A stretch of DNA of 35,023 nt from Deltaproteobacteria bacterium (GCA_016935565.1 JAFGQS010000079.1:1-35023); one strand, 5' to 3'. Counted from the stretch's first letter, positions 1 through 8,631 are shown. Notes: generated by a model from the letters alone, not told the origin. Numbers and translations are program-made.

Positions 1-204
1 CACCACCGCCTTCACCACCCGCAACCGGTGACGGTTGCTTTATCGATACAGTTTTCCGACGGTAGCAGCGGTCACAAAGCAGTGTAATCTAATCGTACTT
101 ATCAAGGTGAAACAATCGGGGAACGTGAATTATACTTCTTTTTGACATTCCCACCAGGAGAGCAGGAAAACTATTCAGAAGATTTTTTGTTTACTGAAGT
201 TTGA
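1..204 (+). pseudogene. possible 3' remnant of a plus-strand gene at the window edge
   Basis: This stretch lies convergent to the last T6SS-linked gene. In frame 3 it reads a proline-rich tail ending GDGCFIDTVFRR before TAG at 63-65; the GCFI motif resembles the GGCFIATA-like C-terminal tails common in deltaproteobacterial exported proteins. In frame 1 it reads protein-like sequence to TAA at 85-87, then stays open through GERELYFFLTF to TGA at 202-204. The two frames could be one gene broken by a frameshift and a stop, or an intact short tail followed by noncoding DNA. No start codon is in the window, so this is a weak call. Confidence 0.22.
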
Positions 205-964
205 GAATATAGACTTCCGCATCGTCAGCTTCCGCAAGGGGTCCGAAGAGAATCGACCGTGGTTCTCCCTGAACTCTGACATAGTAGGAGGAAGAGCCAT
301 CCAGCTGGTTATGCACGGCCCACGCTGTATGCTCATCGTCACCCACTGCCACCTTCAACCCCTGCATGGGGTATTCAAGAACGGATTTTTGTGGAAGTTT
401 ACCTGAAGGTCCGACACCGTGGGCATCTATTTCAGCACCGGACACCCCGAACATGACCCCTTTCCAGGTCGACTCAACCGGACCGACCTCAAACCACTGG
501 CCGAGCTGGGGCATGGCATAAATATCGAAACGATAATCGACAGGAACTTTTTTGAGGGGCATATTGGCCTTCGCTATGAGTTTGGCACCAACTGCAGGAT
601 TATCGATTGCATAAATTTCAGCACCCCGAAACGGCGAGGGCAATGTATCGATCGACGGCATCTGTCCCTCATGGAGGAATATAACGGGAACGCCATGTCC
701 CCTGGCCCCCTGCATGGACAGGGCAAGCATGGAAAGACCATAGCGAACGGAGGTGGAGGCAAGTTCCGTATCCGATGAAAGAATGAGCCAGAGCACGGTA
801 TCATTTTTGATGAGTTCTTCCCTGGAACCGAGCCAGGCCATCTTCTTCAGATCATCCATCCAGAAATGACCGTTGGCGTCGAGGGCATATTTCTGAGCCA
901 TGGCCATTATCTTCTGAACTTTCGTTGCATCACTGCTGAGAGAGGTTATCCATATTTTTTTCAT
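191..964 (-). CDS. uncharacterised T6SS-linked protein (last gene of the operon)
   Basis: I do not recognise this 257-residue protein. The N-terminal half (about 1-125) has alternating hydrophobic strands and helices (KKIWITSL, TVLWLIL, VPVIFLH), like a small alpha/beta Rossmann- or TIR-like fold, but no catalytic motif is evident. The C-terminal half (about 140-257) is beta-rich with many Gly, Trp and Tyr residues (WFEVGPVESTWKGVMFGVSG). There is no signal peptide or membrane segment. An AAGGA ribosome site sits about 10 bases before the ATG. It follows the DUF3540 gene after 160 bases containing a perfect hairpin, so it is probably the distal gene of the T6SS transcript. It could be cargo, an immunity or adaptor protein, or an accessory factor; none of these is shown by the sequence. 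Confidence 0.75.
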   Translation of the reverse strand: MKKIWITSLSSDATKVQKIMAMAQKYALDANGHFWMDDLKKMAWLGSREELIKNDTVLWLILSSDTELASTSVRYGLSMLALSMQGARGHGVPVIFLHEGQMPSIDTLPSPFRGAEIYAIDNPAVGAKLIAKANMPLKKVPVDYRFDIYAMPQLGQWFEVGPVESTWKGVMFGVSGAEIDAHGVGPSGKLPQKSVLEYPMQGLKVAVGDDEHTAWAVHNQLDGSSSYYVRVQGEPRSILFGPLAEADDAEVYILKLQ

Positions 965-1060
965 AGCACTCTATCCTTTTCGTTGTCTTTCTATCAGCAT
1001 TTTCCTGTCATGTTTGTTTATATGGTAAACACCAATACTATTATATGAAAATCCCCCTGT

Positions 1061-1083
1061 ATCCCCCTTTAAAAAAGGGGGAT
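1061..1083. repeat. perfect 10-bp hairpin, C/G-rich intergenic repeat
   Basis: ATCCCCCTTT and its exact reverse complement are separated by three A residues, in the 160-base gap between the last two T6SS-linked genes. The shape resembles dispersed ATCCCCC hairpins seen between genes in many deltaproteobacterial genomes. On the minus strand no T-tract follows the stem, so a strong intrinsic terminator is unlikely; it may attenuate transcription or stabilise the upstream mRNA. Confidence 0.7.
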
Positions 1084-1124
1084 CGAGATGAGATGAAGAT
1101 TTACTATCCTCGGTCATCGTAACA

Positions 1125-1769
1125 CTATCCAAGATGGATTTTTTCACCATCGATTTTCACTTTTGTCTCTGCCATCAGGCTGGAGCGCTTGCCTTTCATA
1201 TAAAGAGACTCCCTGGCAATACATCGCAGTCGCCCCACCTTTATCTGTTCCAGGTTCTCAATCCAGCGGTAGGATTCTCTGGCTTTTTGGATAAGTCTTC
1301 CGGTTATCGAAGTTACCGTTTTTGAGACAATCTTAACAGCGTCGATATCACCATGAAATACCCGGCCAAGAAAGGTAAAATCGCTGATGCTGGCCTTACC
1401 GGACTCGGAACGGAGATCCAGTTTTTTCGAATCAAGAACGATATCATGACCTTTAAGATCGAGTTTCCGAGCAGTAAAGCCCAGATCGCCATTCTTCACC
1501 GTAACGGAGACGTCTCCTTCGAACAGTATGTCAGATTGTACATCCTGCTCCCGTTCCAATACAGACAATATATATGATTTTCCATTCCGGTGAGACAAAA
1601 GGAGGACTTCATCGCTTATACGAGGTTCAAGAAGACAGCTCACTGATTTTTTGGCCTTGTGAAGCCCTCTGGATGTTTCAACCCAGAAAAAATTGTCATC
1701 CTTTATTTTTACCCGACCATCGAACAGGTCAAATTTTTCACTTTCCATATTACGGGCTGATTGTTCCAT
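1125..1769 (-). CDS. DUF3540-family T6SS-associated protein
   Basis: This 214-residue protein resembles the DUF3540 family, which occurs in T6SS clusters beside DUF4150 and DUF2169 genes; its biochemical role is not established. The N-terminal half (about 10-75) is a small beta domain (VLLLSHRNGKSYILSVLER). The remainder is a series of short beta repeats (VSVTVKNGDLGFTARKLDL, then KASISDFTFLGRV) like the stacked beta-strands of VgrG C-termini. This suggests a spike-like or spike-binding role, which is inference. I chose the ATG at 1769 because TGAGGTGAGG lies directly upstream; an in-frame GTG three codons earlier (1778) lies inside that ribosome site. It follows the PAAR-like gene by about 24 bases. 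Confidence 0.82.
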   Translation of the reverse strand: MEQSARNMESEKFDLFDGRVKIKDDNFFWVETSRGLHKAKKSVSCLLEPRISDEVLLLSHRNGKSYILSVLEREQDVQSDILFEGDVSVTVKNGDLGFTARKLDLKGHDIVLDSKKLDLRSESGKASISDFTFLGRVFHGDIDAVKIVSKTVTSITGRLIQKARESYRWIENLEQIKVGRLRCIARESLYMKGKRSSLMAETKVKIDGEKIHLG

Positions 1770-1793
1770 TATCCTCACCTCAAAAAATCTTTG

Positions 1794-2201
1794 CTATCCG
1801 CCAATCATGACCTTTGTCTGACTGGGATCCAATTGACTACCCACAGGACAATTGGCATTGTTTCCGTTATGTGCCGTCTGGCAGCCCAGATAAACGGCGG
1901 GATTACCCTCAAATTTAACTTTTGAACTGAATGATGTAAATTTAACGGGCCCCTTGATCATCCCCGAGATAAGACCACCCGCGGACCCCGCCTCATCTCC
2001 CGAGCTCTGGGGAATTTCCGTTTTTTTGGTCAGGGCTTCCTTCATACAGATCTTAACAACCATCGAAACCGTGTCGCCCCTTGCCTGATTACACATACCC
2101 ATGTTGGGAAATGGTGTCGGAATGGGACCGACGGGACTTGGCACATTACAGACATCAGGTGTTCCCATGAGTTGTCCGGCTTCCTTCGTTGACGCAAACA
2201 T
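1794..2201 (-). CDS. PAAR-like DUF4150 protein (T6SS spike tip)
   Basis: This 135-residue protein has the hallmarks of DUF4150, a PAAR-like family. PAAR proteins sit on the tip of the VgrG trimer, sharpen it, and link cargo effectors to the spike. Visible signs are the N-terminal VCNVPSPVGPIPTPFPN segment (about 17-33), the Cys and Asn residues following it, the central KFTSFSSKVKFEGNPAVYLG strand region (about 87-106), and a small C-terminal beta strand (KVMIGG). The protein ends directly after the domain, so no toxin is fused; effectors would have to bind non-covalently or via the neighbouring DUF2169/pentapeptide proteins. A GAGG ribosome site lies about 8 bases before the ATG. Confidence 0.88.
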   Translation of the reverse strand: MFASTKEAGQLMGTPDVCNVPSPVGPIPTPFPNMGMCNQARGDTVSMVVKICMKEALTKKTEIPQSSGDEAGSAGGLISGMIKGPVKFTSFSSKVKFEGNPAVYLGCQTAHNGNNANCPVGSQLDPSQTKVMIGG

Positions 2202-2231
2202 ATGAAGACCTCACTTTTCTCAATTACTCCG

Positions 2232-3152
2232 TTAATAAACCGGCTGCCATTCCTCCGCTTCGGCCAGATCAGGATCTGTTCCGTGAGCCCTATCTCTGCT
2301 GGAGCCTGTCCAGGTTGTGTCTTTTTCATGAACACGATGCAGTTTAGCTCCCGCCAGATCAGACTTTGTAAAATCAGCGAATTCAAGATTGGTGTGAGAT
2401 AGATCGGCAAAAGCCAGGTTGACCCCGACAAACTTTGTACCCCTGCATACGGCATGCGACATGATACAGGCCGTAAGATCACTGCGGGTCAGATCGGCAC
2501 GTGTCATGTCACACTCCTCAAAGAAGGACTCCCGCATGAACGCATTTCGACATGATGCGCTGTTCATGTGTGCGCGGGTAAAGTCTGCAGCATGGGCCTG
2601 TATGGTATCGAGCCCTGCATTCGTCAAGATGGCTTCCGTAAGATTGGTCTGCGTCAGATCGGCCTGTGAAAAATTCGTTTCCTTACAATTGCAGCCTTTT
2701 AAATCCGCATTTGTCATATTACACCCTGACAGATTCTGCTTGCTCACGTCGGCACCGGAAAGATCTGTTTTGACGAAGGTGGCCCCGTCAATCCGGCTCG
2801 TAGTGAAATCCATCCCGGCACAATCGGCTTCGGTAAAATCGGCTCCTGTGAAATTGCAGTCCGCTACCTTTGCATCGCCGAGTTCCAAGCGGGTTAAATC
2901 AGCACCAGACAGATCCGAAGCCGTGAGCTTTGCATTGGTCAGATCGGCCCACGACAGATCGGCATTCGTCAGTTCACAATTTGCGAATGTCGCACCGGAA
3001 AGTCTGGCTTCCGTGAACCGTGCATCTTTCAGCACTACAGCATCGAATACCGCCCCGGTAAGATTTTCACCGGACAGGTCGATCCCTGACAGATCTTCCG
3101 ATTGAATTGCCTCTCCCCTTCGAATCCGTGTCAGCAGTTCTTCTCTCGTCAT
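2232..3152 (-). CDS. pentapeptide-repeat protein, T6SS cargo/adaptor module
   Basis: About 306 residues. After a short N-terminal helix (MTREELLTRIRRGEAI) almost the whole protein consists of A(D/N)LXX-type pentapeptide repeats (for example LSGADLTRLELGDAKV), which form a right-handed square beta-helix. The last 35 residues (HEKDTTWTGSSRDRAHG onward) are not repeats. Pentapeptide proteins are structural scaffolds or protein-binding rods, and some mimic DNA. The ATG at 3152 overlaps the stop of the preceding DUF2169 gene by four bases (ATGA), so I prefer it over the in-frame GTG at 3164. This coupling implies co-production with the larger pentapeptide fusion. Whether it is an effector, an adaptor or an immunity protein cannot be told; no catalytic domain is present. 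Confidence 0.88.
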   Translation of the reverse strand: MTREELLTRIRRGEAIQSEDLSGIDLSGENLTGAVFDAVVLKDARFTEARLSGATFANCELTNADLSWADLTNAKLTASDLSGADLTRLELGDAKVADCNFTGADFTEADCAGMDFTTSRIDGATFVKTDLSGADVSKQNLSGCNMTNADLKGCNCKETNFSQADLTQTNLTEAILTNAGLDTIQAHAADFTRAHMNSASCRNAFMRESFFEECDMTRADLTRSDLTACIMSHAVCRGTKFVGVNLAFADLSHTNLEFADFTKSDLAGAKLHRVHEKDTTWTGSSRDRAHGTDPDLAEAEEWQPVY

Positions 3153-5761
3153 TTCGGCACCCACCGGGCAAGTTTGGTTCTCTTCAGGTTTGCATCCTGA
3201 AAATTGGTTTTATTTACCGTTGCCTTTAAAAACTCGACCTCGAAGAGATTTGAGCCCTTCAGATCGGTACGTACAAGTTTCGCTTTGGTCAGATCCCCCC
3301 TGAACAGGTTGATTGACGTCATGTCGGCATCGGTCAGATCGGCCCTGCTGAACTTTGCCTTTTTTGCCACAGCCCGATAGAAATCAGAACCCGGCAAGTT
3401 ACACCTCGATAGATCAGTCATAGTGAGCGTTGCGAAACGGAGAATTGACGACGTCAGGTTTGCACCCTCCCAGTTCGCCTCGGAAAGATCCGCCTTCTGC
3501 AAATCAGCTCTTTCAAGACGTGTACTATCATCGGCCCGGCTTTTGCGTAAATCCGCCTTTTCAAAATTGACAGACTTCCCCGTTGCACCCTCGAATGTGG
3601 CCGAGTGGGCCACTGTTTCCGCAAAGTTTGCATTCTGAATGTCGGCATCGGTGAAATCCGCCCGGGTGATATCGGCTCCACGAAAGTCTGTTTTCCGTAA
3701 ATCGGCAGCTGTAAAGACGGTCCATTGCGCCGAAGCTCCTTTAAAACGGGCACCCTCAAGTTTTGAATTTTCCAGTATTGCATTGTCCATGCATGCCTTC
3801 TCAAAATTGCCCTGCGAAAAATCACTCTCAGTTATATCGGCATCAGAAAGATCAGAATGAGACATATCGGCCTCGTGACCGTGAACCCTGCTGAGAAGAC
3901 AGCCTTTCAAGTACGATGATTTGAGATGCGCCCTGTCCACGACTGCACCGGTCAGCACAGCGCCGGACAGATCAGCCCCAGTAAGATTGGTACCGGCAAA
4001 ATTTACATTCTCAAGAATTGCACCCTTCAAGTCAATACCATTGAGATCCAGACGGGCCAAATCGAGGCCCGACAGATCCTTCCCGGAAAAGCTTCTGCCC
4101 TCTTCGTAGTCTTCGATAACCTTCTCCCGGGTGAATACCTCTTCCGGTTCCGGCTCAGGCCCTTCTTCCTCGGACGGCTCTTCTTTTTTCAGTTCCGCCT
4201 CCCGCTTTTCTTCCTCTTCAAGCAGTGCGGCAAGTTCTTTTTCGGCTTCTGCTCTCTCCTTTTCCATTTCGAGGAGGTATTTTTCCGTCTCGGGATCGTT
4301 GATACCCGCTTCTTGCATTTTTTCGATAAGTTCTTTCGTTGACAGGGGTTCTTTCTGTTCTAAGACTCCCATAAGCTTATTTGGATCTGCCCCCATATCC
4401 TTGAAAATCTTTTGCAGCTCAGCCTCTCCCCGGGCAAGCTCCTTCTCAAGATCCTGAAGCGATAATTCCCCCGGTGTTTCAGTGGCTGCAGGAATGGTCA
4501 GACCGGCAGCAACAGGCAGTTCTTTCATGATTTGTTCTATATCGATGCCTCTTTCTTTAAGATCATTCATCAGTGCTTTTTCTGAGGCGGCAATCTTCTC
4601 TTCCAGTTCCTTGATCATCGCTTCAGCTTCGGGATCCATAGCTGCTTTTCCAGCAGGCGGCTCCATGGGCTTGGTTATTATTGCAGGCTCTTCCTCCTTG
4701 GGCGGTTGGGATTCCGGTTCCTCAGCAGTCTCTTCCTCCTCAATTCCGGCAAAATATATGTCCCGGTAATATTCGATTGGCTTTTCCGGTTCTATGAGAA
4801 ATTCATGGACAACATAAGCGGTATGAATGTCAGTTGCATCATCATCCTGAACCTGAATCGTCGCTCTCCAGATGACGACGCCCGTCTCATGTTCGGGAAA
4901 CAACCACACCGTATCCAGGCGTGTTTTCAACTCTTTGAAAATCTCTTTACCGTTGTCTTCCTGCCGAACGAAACATCGCATTCGCAATCCCGGTAATAAG
5001 GTTTTGATGGCATATCGCTCGGGATGCATGTTCTCTACGACAATATTTTCATCCCCGGTGAAATATCCCGCAATCTGCTGATCTTCCGAGGCAGCATTGA
5101 AGTATGTCCAGTCCATATCCTCCGGGTACCAGGGCCATCGGGTCTCGAGCCATTTCCGGTCGTAGGTGCCGAGCTTGCCGGCCCGCTGCTGCCAGTCCGG
5201 TCCCAGCGGTCCGAAACCGGCTGGTTTGGGTCGGTCGGATGGGGAACCGATTAATTGGTCAGCATATTCTATGTTTGGTAAAGGGATCGTGCCTTCGGCT
5301 CCATCCGATTCAATTCCCTTTCCAAGCGTATTCCATTCATACCCGGGGCCGCCGAAGGCATTTTCATAGGTGATGTCCATCTCCGTCATGGGCTTCGGGT
5401 CGGCAATTCCTGTCGTCATCCCTGCTTTTTTTATCCAGCAGCGATCACCGAAGACGTGTAATGTTTTATTAACGGACCCAACTGAAATTCTTACACTGTC
5501 TGCCCGAACGGGCTTCCTGCCGGGGCTGAAATATTTCCCCGCTGCCAGGACCTCTCCCTTCTGCTTGGGCATAAACATATCAAGAACATCATGGTTCGAC
5601 AGGGCGGAACCGGCTGCACTCCAGAGGTCGGTCTCGTCCAGCAGTTTTTCGGTATCATCAAACGAAAAGGCACTCATGACAGTAATGGCCAGGTAATGCT
5701 CACCTTGTGCCATAAAATACTTGGGAAAAACCGAGTGTACATCCTGCTTATAAATGTTCAT
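3149..5761 (-). CDS. DUF2169 protein fused to a pentapeptide-repeat domain
   Basis: This 870-residue protein has three parts. Residues 1 to about 335 form a DUF2169 domain (ITVMSAFSFD, ITYENAFGGPGYEWN, RYAIKTLLPGLRM). The family recurs in T6SS loci beside DUF4150 and is proposed to act as a loading adaptor for PAAR-like effectors. Residues 340-545 are a highly charged Glu/Lys/Pro-rich, coiled-coil-like linker. Residues about 555-865 are pentapeptide repeats (FSGKDLSGLDLARLDL and onward). It follows vgrG by 11 bases and overlaps the next pentapeptide gene by four. The architecture suggests an elongated adaptor joining spike and cargo; that role is inference. No signal peptide or catalytic residues are apparent. 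Confidence 0.9.
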   Translation of the reverse strand: MNIYKQDVHSVFPKYFMAQGEHYLAITVMSAFSFDDTEKLLDETDLWSAAGSALSNHDVLDMFMPKQKGEVLAAGKYFSPGRKPVRADSVRISVGSVNKTLHVFGDRCWIKKAGMTTGIADPKPMTEMDITYENAFGGPGYEWNTLGKGIESDGAEGTIPLPNIEYADQLIGSPSDRPKPAGFGPLGPDWQQRAGKLGTYDRKWLETRWPWYPEDMDWTYFNAASEDQQIAGYFTGDENIVVENMHPERYAIKTLLPGLRMRCFVRQEDNGKEIFKELKTRLDTVWLFPEHETGVVIWRATIQVQDDDATDIHTAYVVHEFLIEPEKPIEYYRDIYFAGIEEEETAEEPESQPPKEEEPAIITKPMEPPAGKAAMDPEAEAMIKELEEKIAASEKALMNDLKERGIDIEQIMKELPVAAGLTIPAATETPGELSLQDLEKELARGEAELQKIFKDMGADPNKLMGVLEQKEPLSTKELIEKMQEAGINDPETEKYLLEMEKERAEAEKELAALLEEEEKREAELKKEEPSEEEGPEPEPEEVFTREKVIEDYEEGRSFSGKDLSGLDLARLDLNGIDLKGAILENVNFAGTNLTGADLSGAVLTGAVVDRAHLKSSYLKGCLLSRVHGHEADMSHSDLSDADITESDFSQGNFEKACMDNAILENSKLEGARFKGASAQWTVFTAADLRKTDFRGADITRADFTDADIQNANFAETVAHSATFEGATGKSVNFEKADLRKSRADDSTRLERADLQKADLSEANWEGANLTSSILRFATLTMTDLSRCNLPGSDFYRAVAKKAKFSRADLTDADMTSINLFRGDLTKAKLVRTDLKGSNLFEVEFLKATVNKTNFQDANLKRTKLARWVPK

Positions 5762-5772
5762 GCCTCACCCGC

Positions 5773-8610
5773 TCAACCGAGTTTGACCTTTTTACCGTTA
5801 AAATTAAATTCGCTTCCTCTGAAATTAATGCGTGTACCATCAGAGCCCACATCGACCGATTTACATGTTTTCTCACCCTGCCCTATCTTGACTCCGGCAG
5901 TATCGATCTCGACGGCTGTTTCTGCCATCACTCTGATTCTCTTTGCCGAAAGATCCATCTCGATCTGTGCTATAGGATCAGTATCTTTATTTTGTCGGAT
6001 ACTCAGTTCCAACTGATCCTTTATGCTGTCCAGTTTTACGATGCACTTTTCATTCTCCAGTCTGATTTCCGTCCCCTGTTTCTTTGCGGAATAACCGGCA
6101 TTCGGATTTCTAATCTGCATCGTACCGATAATTTTATCTGGTTTTTTAAGCTCATGAAGATTGAATTTTATCAACCCTGCCCCGGCGCTCTCTTCAATAC
6201 CTGTGACATCATCGAGAATGATCTTAGATCCGCCCATTTCAAGCTCGATCATGGGTTCCTGTTCTTTCCTGTTTATGGCAATCAGTCCCTTCCGTCCTCG
6301 AGATTCCCCGGTCAATATCAGATTCTGGCTTTGTATCGTTGCTTCTTCAAGTGCTTCGATATGGAGTTCTTCACTCGAATAAAGGTGTATGCCCTTATCG
6401 CCGGCAATATCGACATGCCCAGCCGTTGACGCAACGAGCACATCGGGCGACGCCTTGTTCAGCTTTATTAACGATGCACATCGCGGATCGATAAGACCCT
6501 TTACGAAATCATATGATTCCCATTTTCCCAGCTTTTGCGGAATATGAGAGACGAGGGCGACACCATACGAACCGGCGGTGCCGAACCCGTAGGCCCGGGC
6601 AACCAGTTGCAGATAGCGCGTGTGCTCCGTAATCCATTTCCACTTCTCCGTCAATCCTTTACCTTTCCACTTTGCGGTAAATTCCTGCGCACTCTGACCA
6701 TATTCGCTGTCATCTCTCACGAGTCCCTTCTTCTTTAAATGCTTTGCCATGGAGGACATGATCCAGCTGTCAAACATAACCCCGAGAATCGAGGGCGTCA
6801 CTGAGAGAAGTGTTTCCTGGGTCTTTGTCCAGTTCTTAAAATGCGTACCTTTATCAATGGCACCCATCCGGTGTCCCAGTTCGTCGCATTCAGCCACTTC
6901 CTGGCTCCACCGCTTGAGCAGGTTGATTCCGACCCGGGGGATCAGTGAGCCGGACATGGCACTCCAGCTGAAAGAATTCGCAATGGTGGTGCCGTAGCTC
7001 GCCATTGTCATATAATAATCGGCGCAATTTGCTTGATAATCACTCTGTGTCAGCAGTTTCGAACTACTCCCCGCCCCGCATATGATGCGGGTTTTGCCAT
7101 CGCCTGAACCGATTAAAATCCTTTCATGCCCTTCATTATCCTGCATCGATATCTGGTTGCCGCTTGCTGACTTAAAGCCGGCCCCGGTGGGATTCCCCGT
7201 GTTGATTATACTCGGTGTTTCCGGATTCGGCACCGCACCCTGGATGATCGGCCTGTCGGGATCTCCATCGATAAAGGTAAGCAGGACCTCTGTCCCCTTG
7301 TGGAGGGGAAAGTGCATGCCGTGATCGGAACCGGCATAAGGCTGGGCCATCCGAAAGTAAGCGGAGGCCTTGCCGTCTTTCCTTCCACTCACGTCCAGGG
7401 GAAGAACGACTTTGTATCGACCGTGATCATCCAGTTCGGCATATTTACCGGTCCCTGCCGCATCAACCCGGGCATTCATCGTTCCGTAGAAACGCGGCTT
7501 TTCAGTCTTCCGCTCGGGACGAAACTGGACATCGGAAGGGATGGACATAAAACCGTTCCGATAGTATGGCTGCTCCTCAACTTCGGCAAGACCTTTCTGA
7601 ATGCCTGCCAGCAGATAGCCGGTCTGACTCCCCTCATGATCGATCTCAATGGTAAGATACTGTCGATTGAAACCATCCCGATAGTGATCCTCCAGATCGA
7701 AAAGGTATCCCGGTCGTAAATAGGGAATGGTACTCTCCCCGTGAATCTGCCGCTCCTGACAGAGAAGTTCTTCCGCCCTGATCTTTGCGAGGGCATTTCC
7801 TTCCGCCATGGTTCTAAAGTGCTCTCCGTAGATATAGACATCGCCCCTCCCGTCGGGTGATACTTCAGCTGTCCCTGAAATCTCGAGAGAGGGGGTCCGG
7901 TAGTTGTAGTCCTTGAGCCGCAGTGTCCGGGGAAGCATCTTCTGCTTCAGGATAAAGGCCTTGATCACTTCCTCCCGGTGTAATTCATCCAGACCGGAGG
8001 GCGGAGAATAATACATGGTCTTTCCTTCGGGCATTTCCATGTGAGCGAGTTTGGTATCGGTGATGATGACTTTCTCCCCCGATTCGGTCTGTTCAAAATA
8101 GAAGTACATCCCTTCCCGTTCCATCCAACGGGTCACGAAGCTCAGATGGCTCTCACGGTACTGACAGATGTATTCCCACCGGGGATATTCTTTCTCCAGT
8201 TTGATTTCAAAGTCGAGGGTTGTGAGGCCGCCGTCCTTTAAGACTTCTTCAATCATTTCCGGTACCGTTTTGTTCAGGAGAACCTGGTTATGGTAGGTCA
8301 GTGAAAGCCACCACATCTTCGGCACCAGGACGGCACGGTAAAAGACGTATTCGTCTACCTCATGGAGCTGCTCAAACTGCTCCAGGATTCCGTGGAAGGG
8401 TATATCGCCCTCTTCACGAACGATGGTAAAGGTAACCGGATTTTTCAGCACCGCGGTCAGGTCAACCTCAGCATCGTGGGAGACGAGATCGATCTCGAAG
8501 TGATAACACCGGGAAAATCCCTCGGACCCCCTGAATCGGACCACCCCGAAGGTGTCTTCAGGTAAGGCTCGGGATACAAAATCGAACTTTTTCTCCGTTA
8601 GATAAGCCAT
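5773..8610 (-). CDS. tssI: VgrG spike protein with a central helical insertion
   Basis: A 945-residue VgrG, the trimeric T6SS spike related to phage gp27/gp5. Residues 1 to about 340 are gp27-like (FVSRALPEDTFGVVRFRGSEG, then YRESHLSFVTRWMEREGMYFYFE). Residues about 370-510 are the gp5-like OB fold and neck (ARVDAAGTGKYAELDDHGRY, EVLLTFIDGDPDRPIIQGAV, NQISMQDNEGHERILI). Beta-strand repeats resume from about 720 to the C-terminus (HVDIAGDKGIHLYSSEELHIEA). Between about 520 and 715 lies a roughly 195-residue Trp-rich, mainly helical insertion not expected in a continuous spike. At about 650 residues for ordinary VgrGs, this one is long. AGAGGTG precedes the ATG. It is followed by the adaptor/PAAR-like module, fitting spike assembly. 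Confidence 0.96.
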   Translation of the reverse strand: MAYLTEKKFDFVSRALPEDTFGVVRFRGSEGFSRCYHFEIDLVSHDAEVDLTAVLKNPVTFTIVREEGDIPFHGILEQFEQLHEVDEYVFYRAVLVPKMWWLSLTYHNQVLLNKTVPEMIEEVLKDGGLTTLDFEIKLEKEYPRWEYICQYRESHLSFVTRWMEREGMYFYFEQTESGEKVIITDTKLAHMEMPEGKTMYYSPPSGLDELHREEVIKAFILKQKMLPRTLRLKDYNYRTPSLEISGTAEVSPDGRGDVYIYGEHFRTMAEGNALAKIRAEELLCQERQIHGESTIPYLRPGYLFDLEDHYRDGFNRQYLTIEIDHEGSQTGYLLAGIQKGLAEVEEQPYYRNGFMSIPSDVQFRPERKTEKPRFYGTMNARVDAAGTGKYAELDDHGRYKVVLPLDVSGRKDGKASAYFRMAQPYAGSDHGMHFPLHKGTEVLLTFIDGDPDRPIIQGAVPNPETPSIINTGNPTGAGFKSASGNQISMQDNEGHERILIGSGDGKTRIICGAGSSSKLLTQSDYQANCADYYMTMASYGTTIANSFSWSAMSGSLIPRVGINLLKRWSQEVAECDELGHRMGAIDKGTHFKNWTKTQETLLSVTPSILGVMFDSWIMSSMAKHLKKKGLVRDDSEYGQSAQEFTAKWKGKGLTEKWKWITEHTRYLQLVARAYGFGTAGSYGVALVSHIPQKLGKWESYDFVKGLIDPRCASLIKLNKASPDVLVASTAGHVDIAGDKGIHLYSSEELHIEALEEATIQSQNLILTGESRGRKGLIAINRKEQEPMIELEMGGSKIILDDVTGIEESAGAGLIKFNLHELKKPDKIIGTMQIRNPNAGYSAKKQGTEIRLENEKCIVKLDSIKDQLELSIRQNKDTDPIAQIEMDLSAKRIRVMAETAVEIDTAGVKIGQGEKTCKSVDVGSDGTRINFRGSEFNFNGKKVKLG

Positions 8611-8631
8611 CTTTCACCTCTCTTGTAATTT

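Noticed and set aside
2419-3105. 228-codon plus-strand frame opposite the pentapeptide gene
   Set aside because: It is the antisense shadow of the repeat codons (Ser/Val/Arg-rich repeats), with no ribosome site; the minus-strand pentapeptide pattern explains it.
3926-4342. Phe- and Ser-rich plus-strand frames opposite the linker of the DUF2169 protein
   Set aside because: They are mirror images of the Glu/Lys-rich coding sequence and carry no independent signals.
2232-5761. Pentapeptide proteins considered as quinolone-resistance (Qnr) proteins
   Set aside because: They are fused or coupled to DUF2169 in a T6SS operon and lack the Qnr length and loops, so a spike-linked role is more likely.
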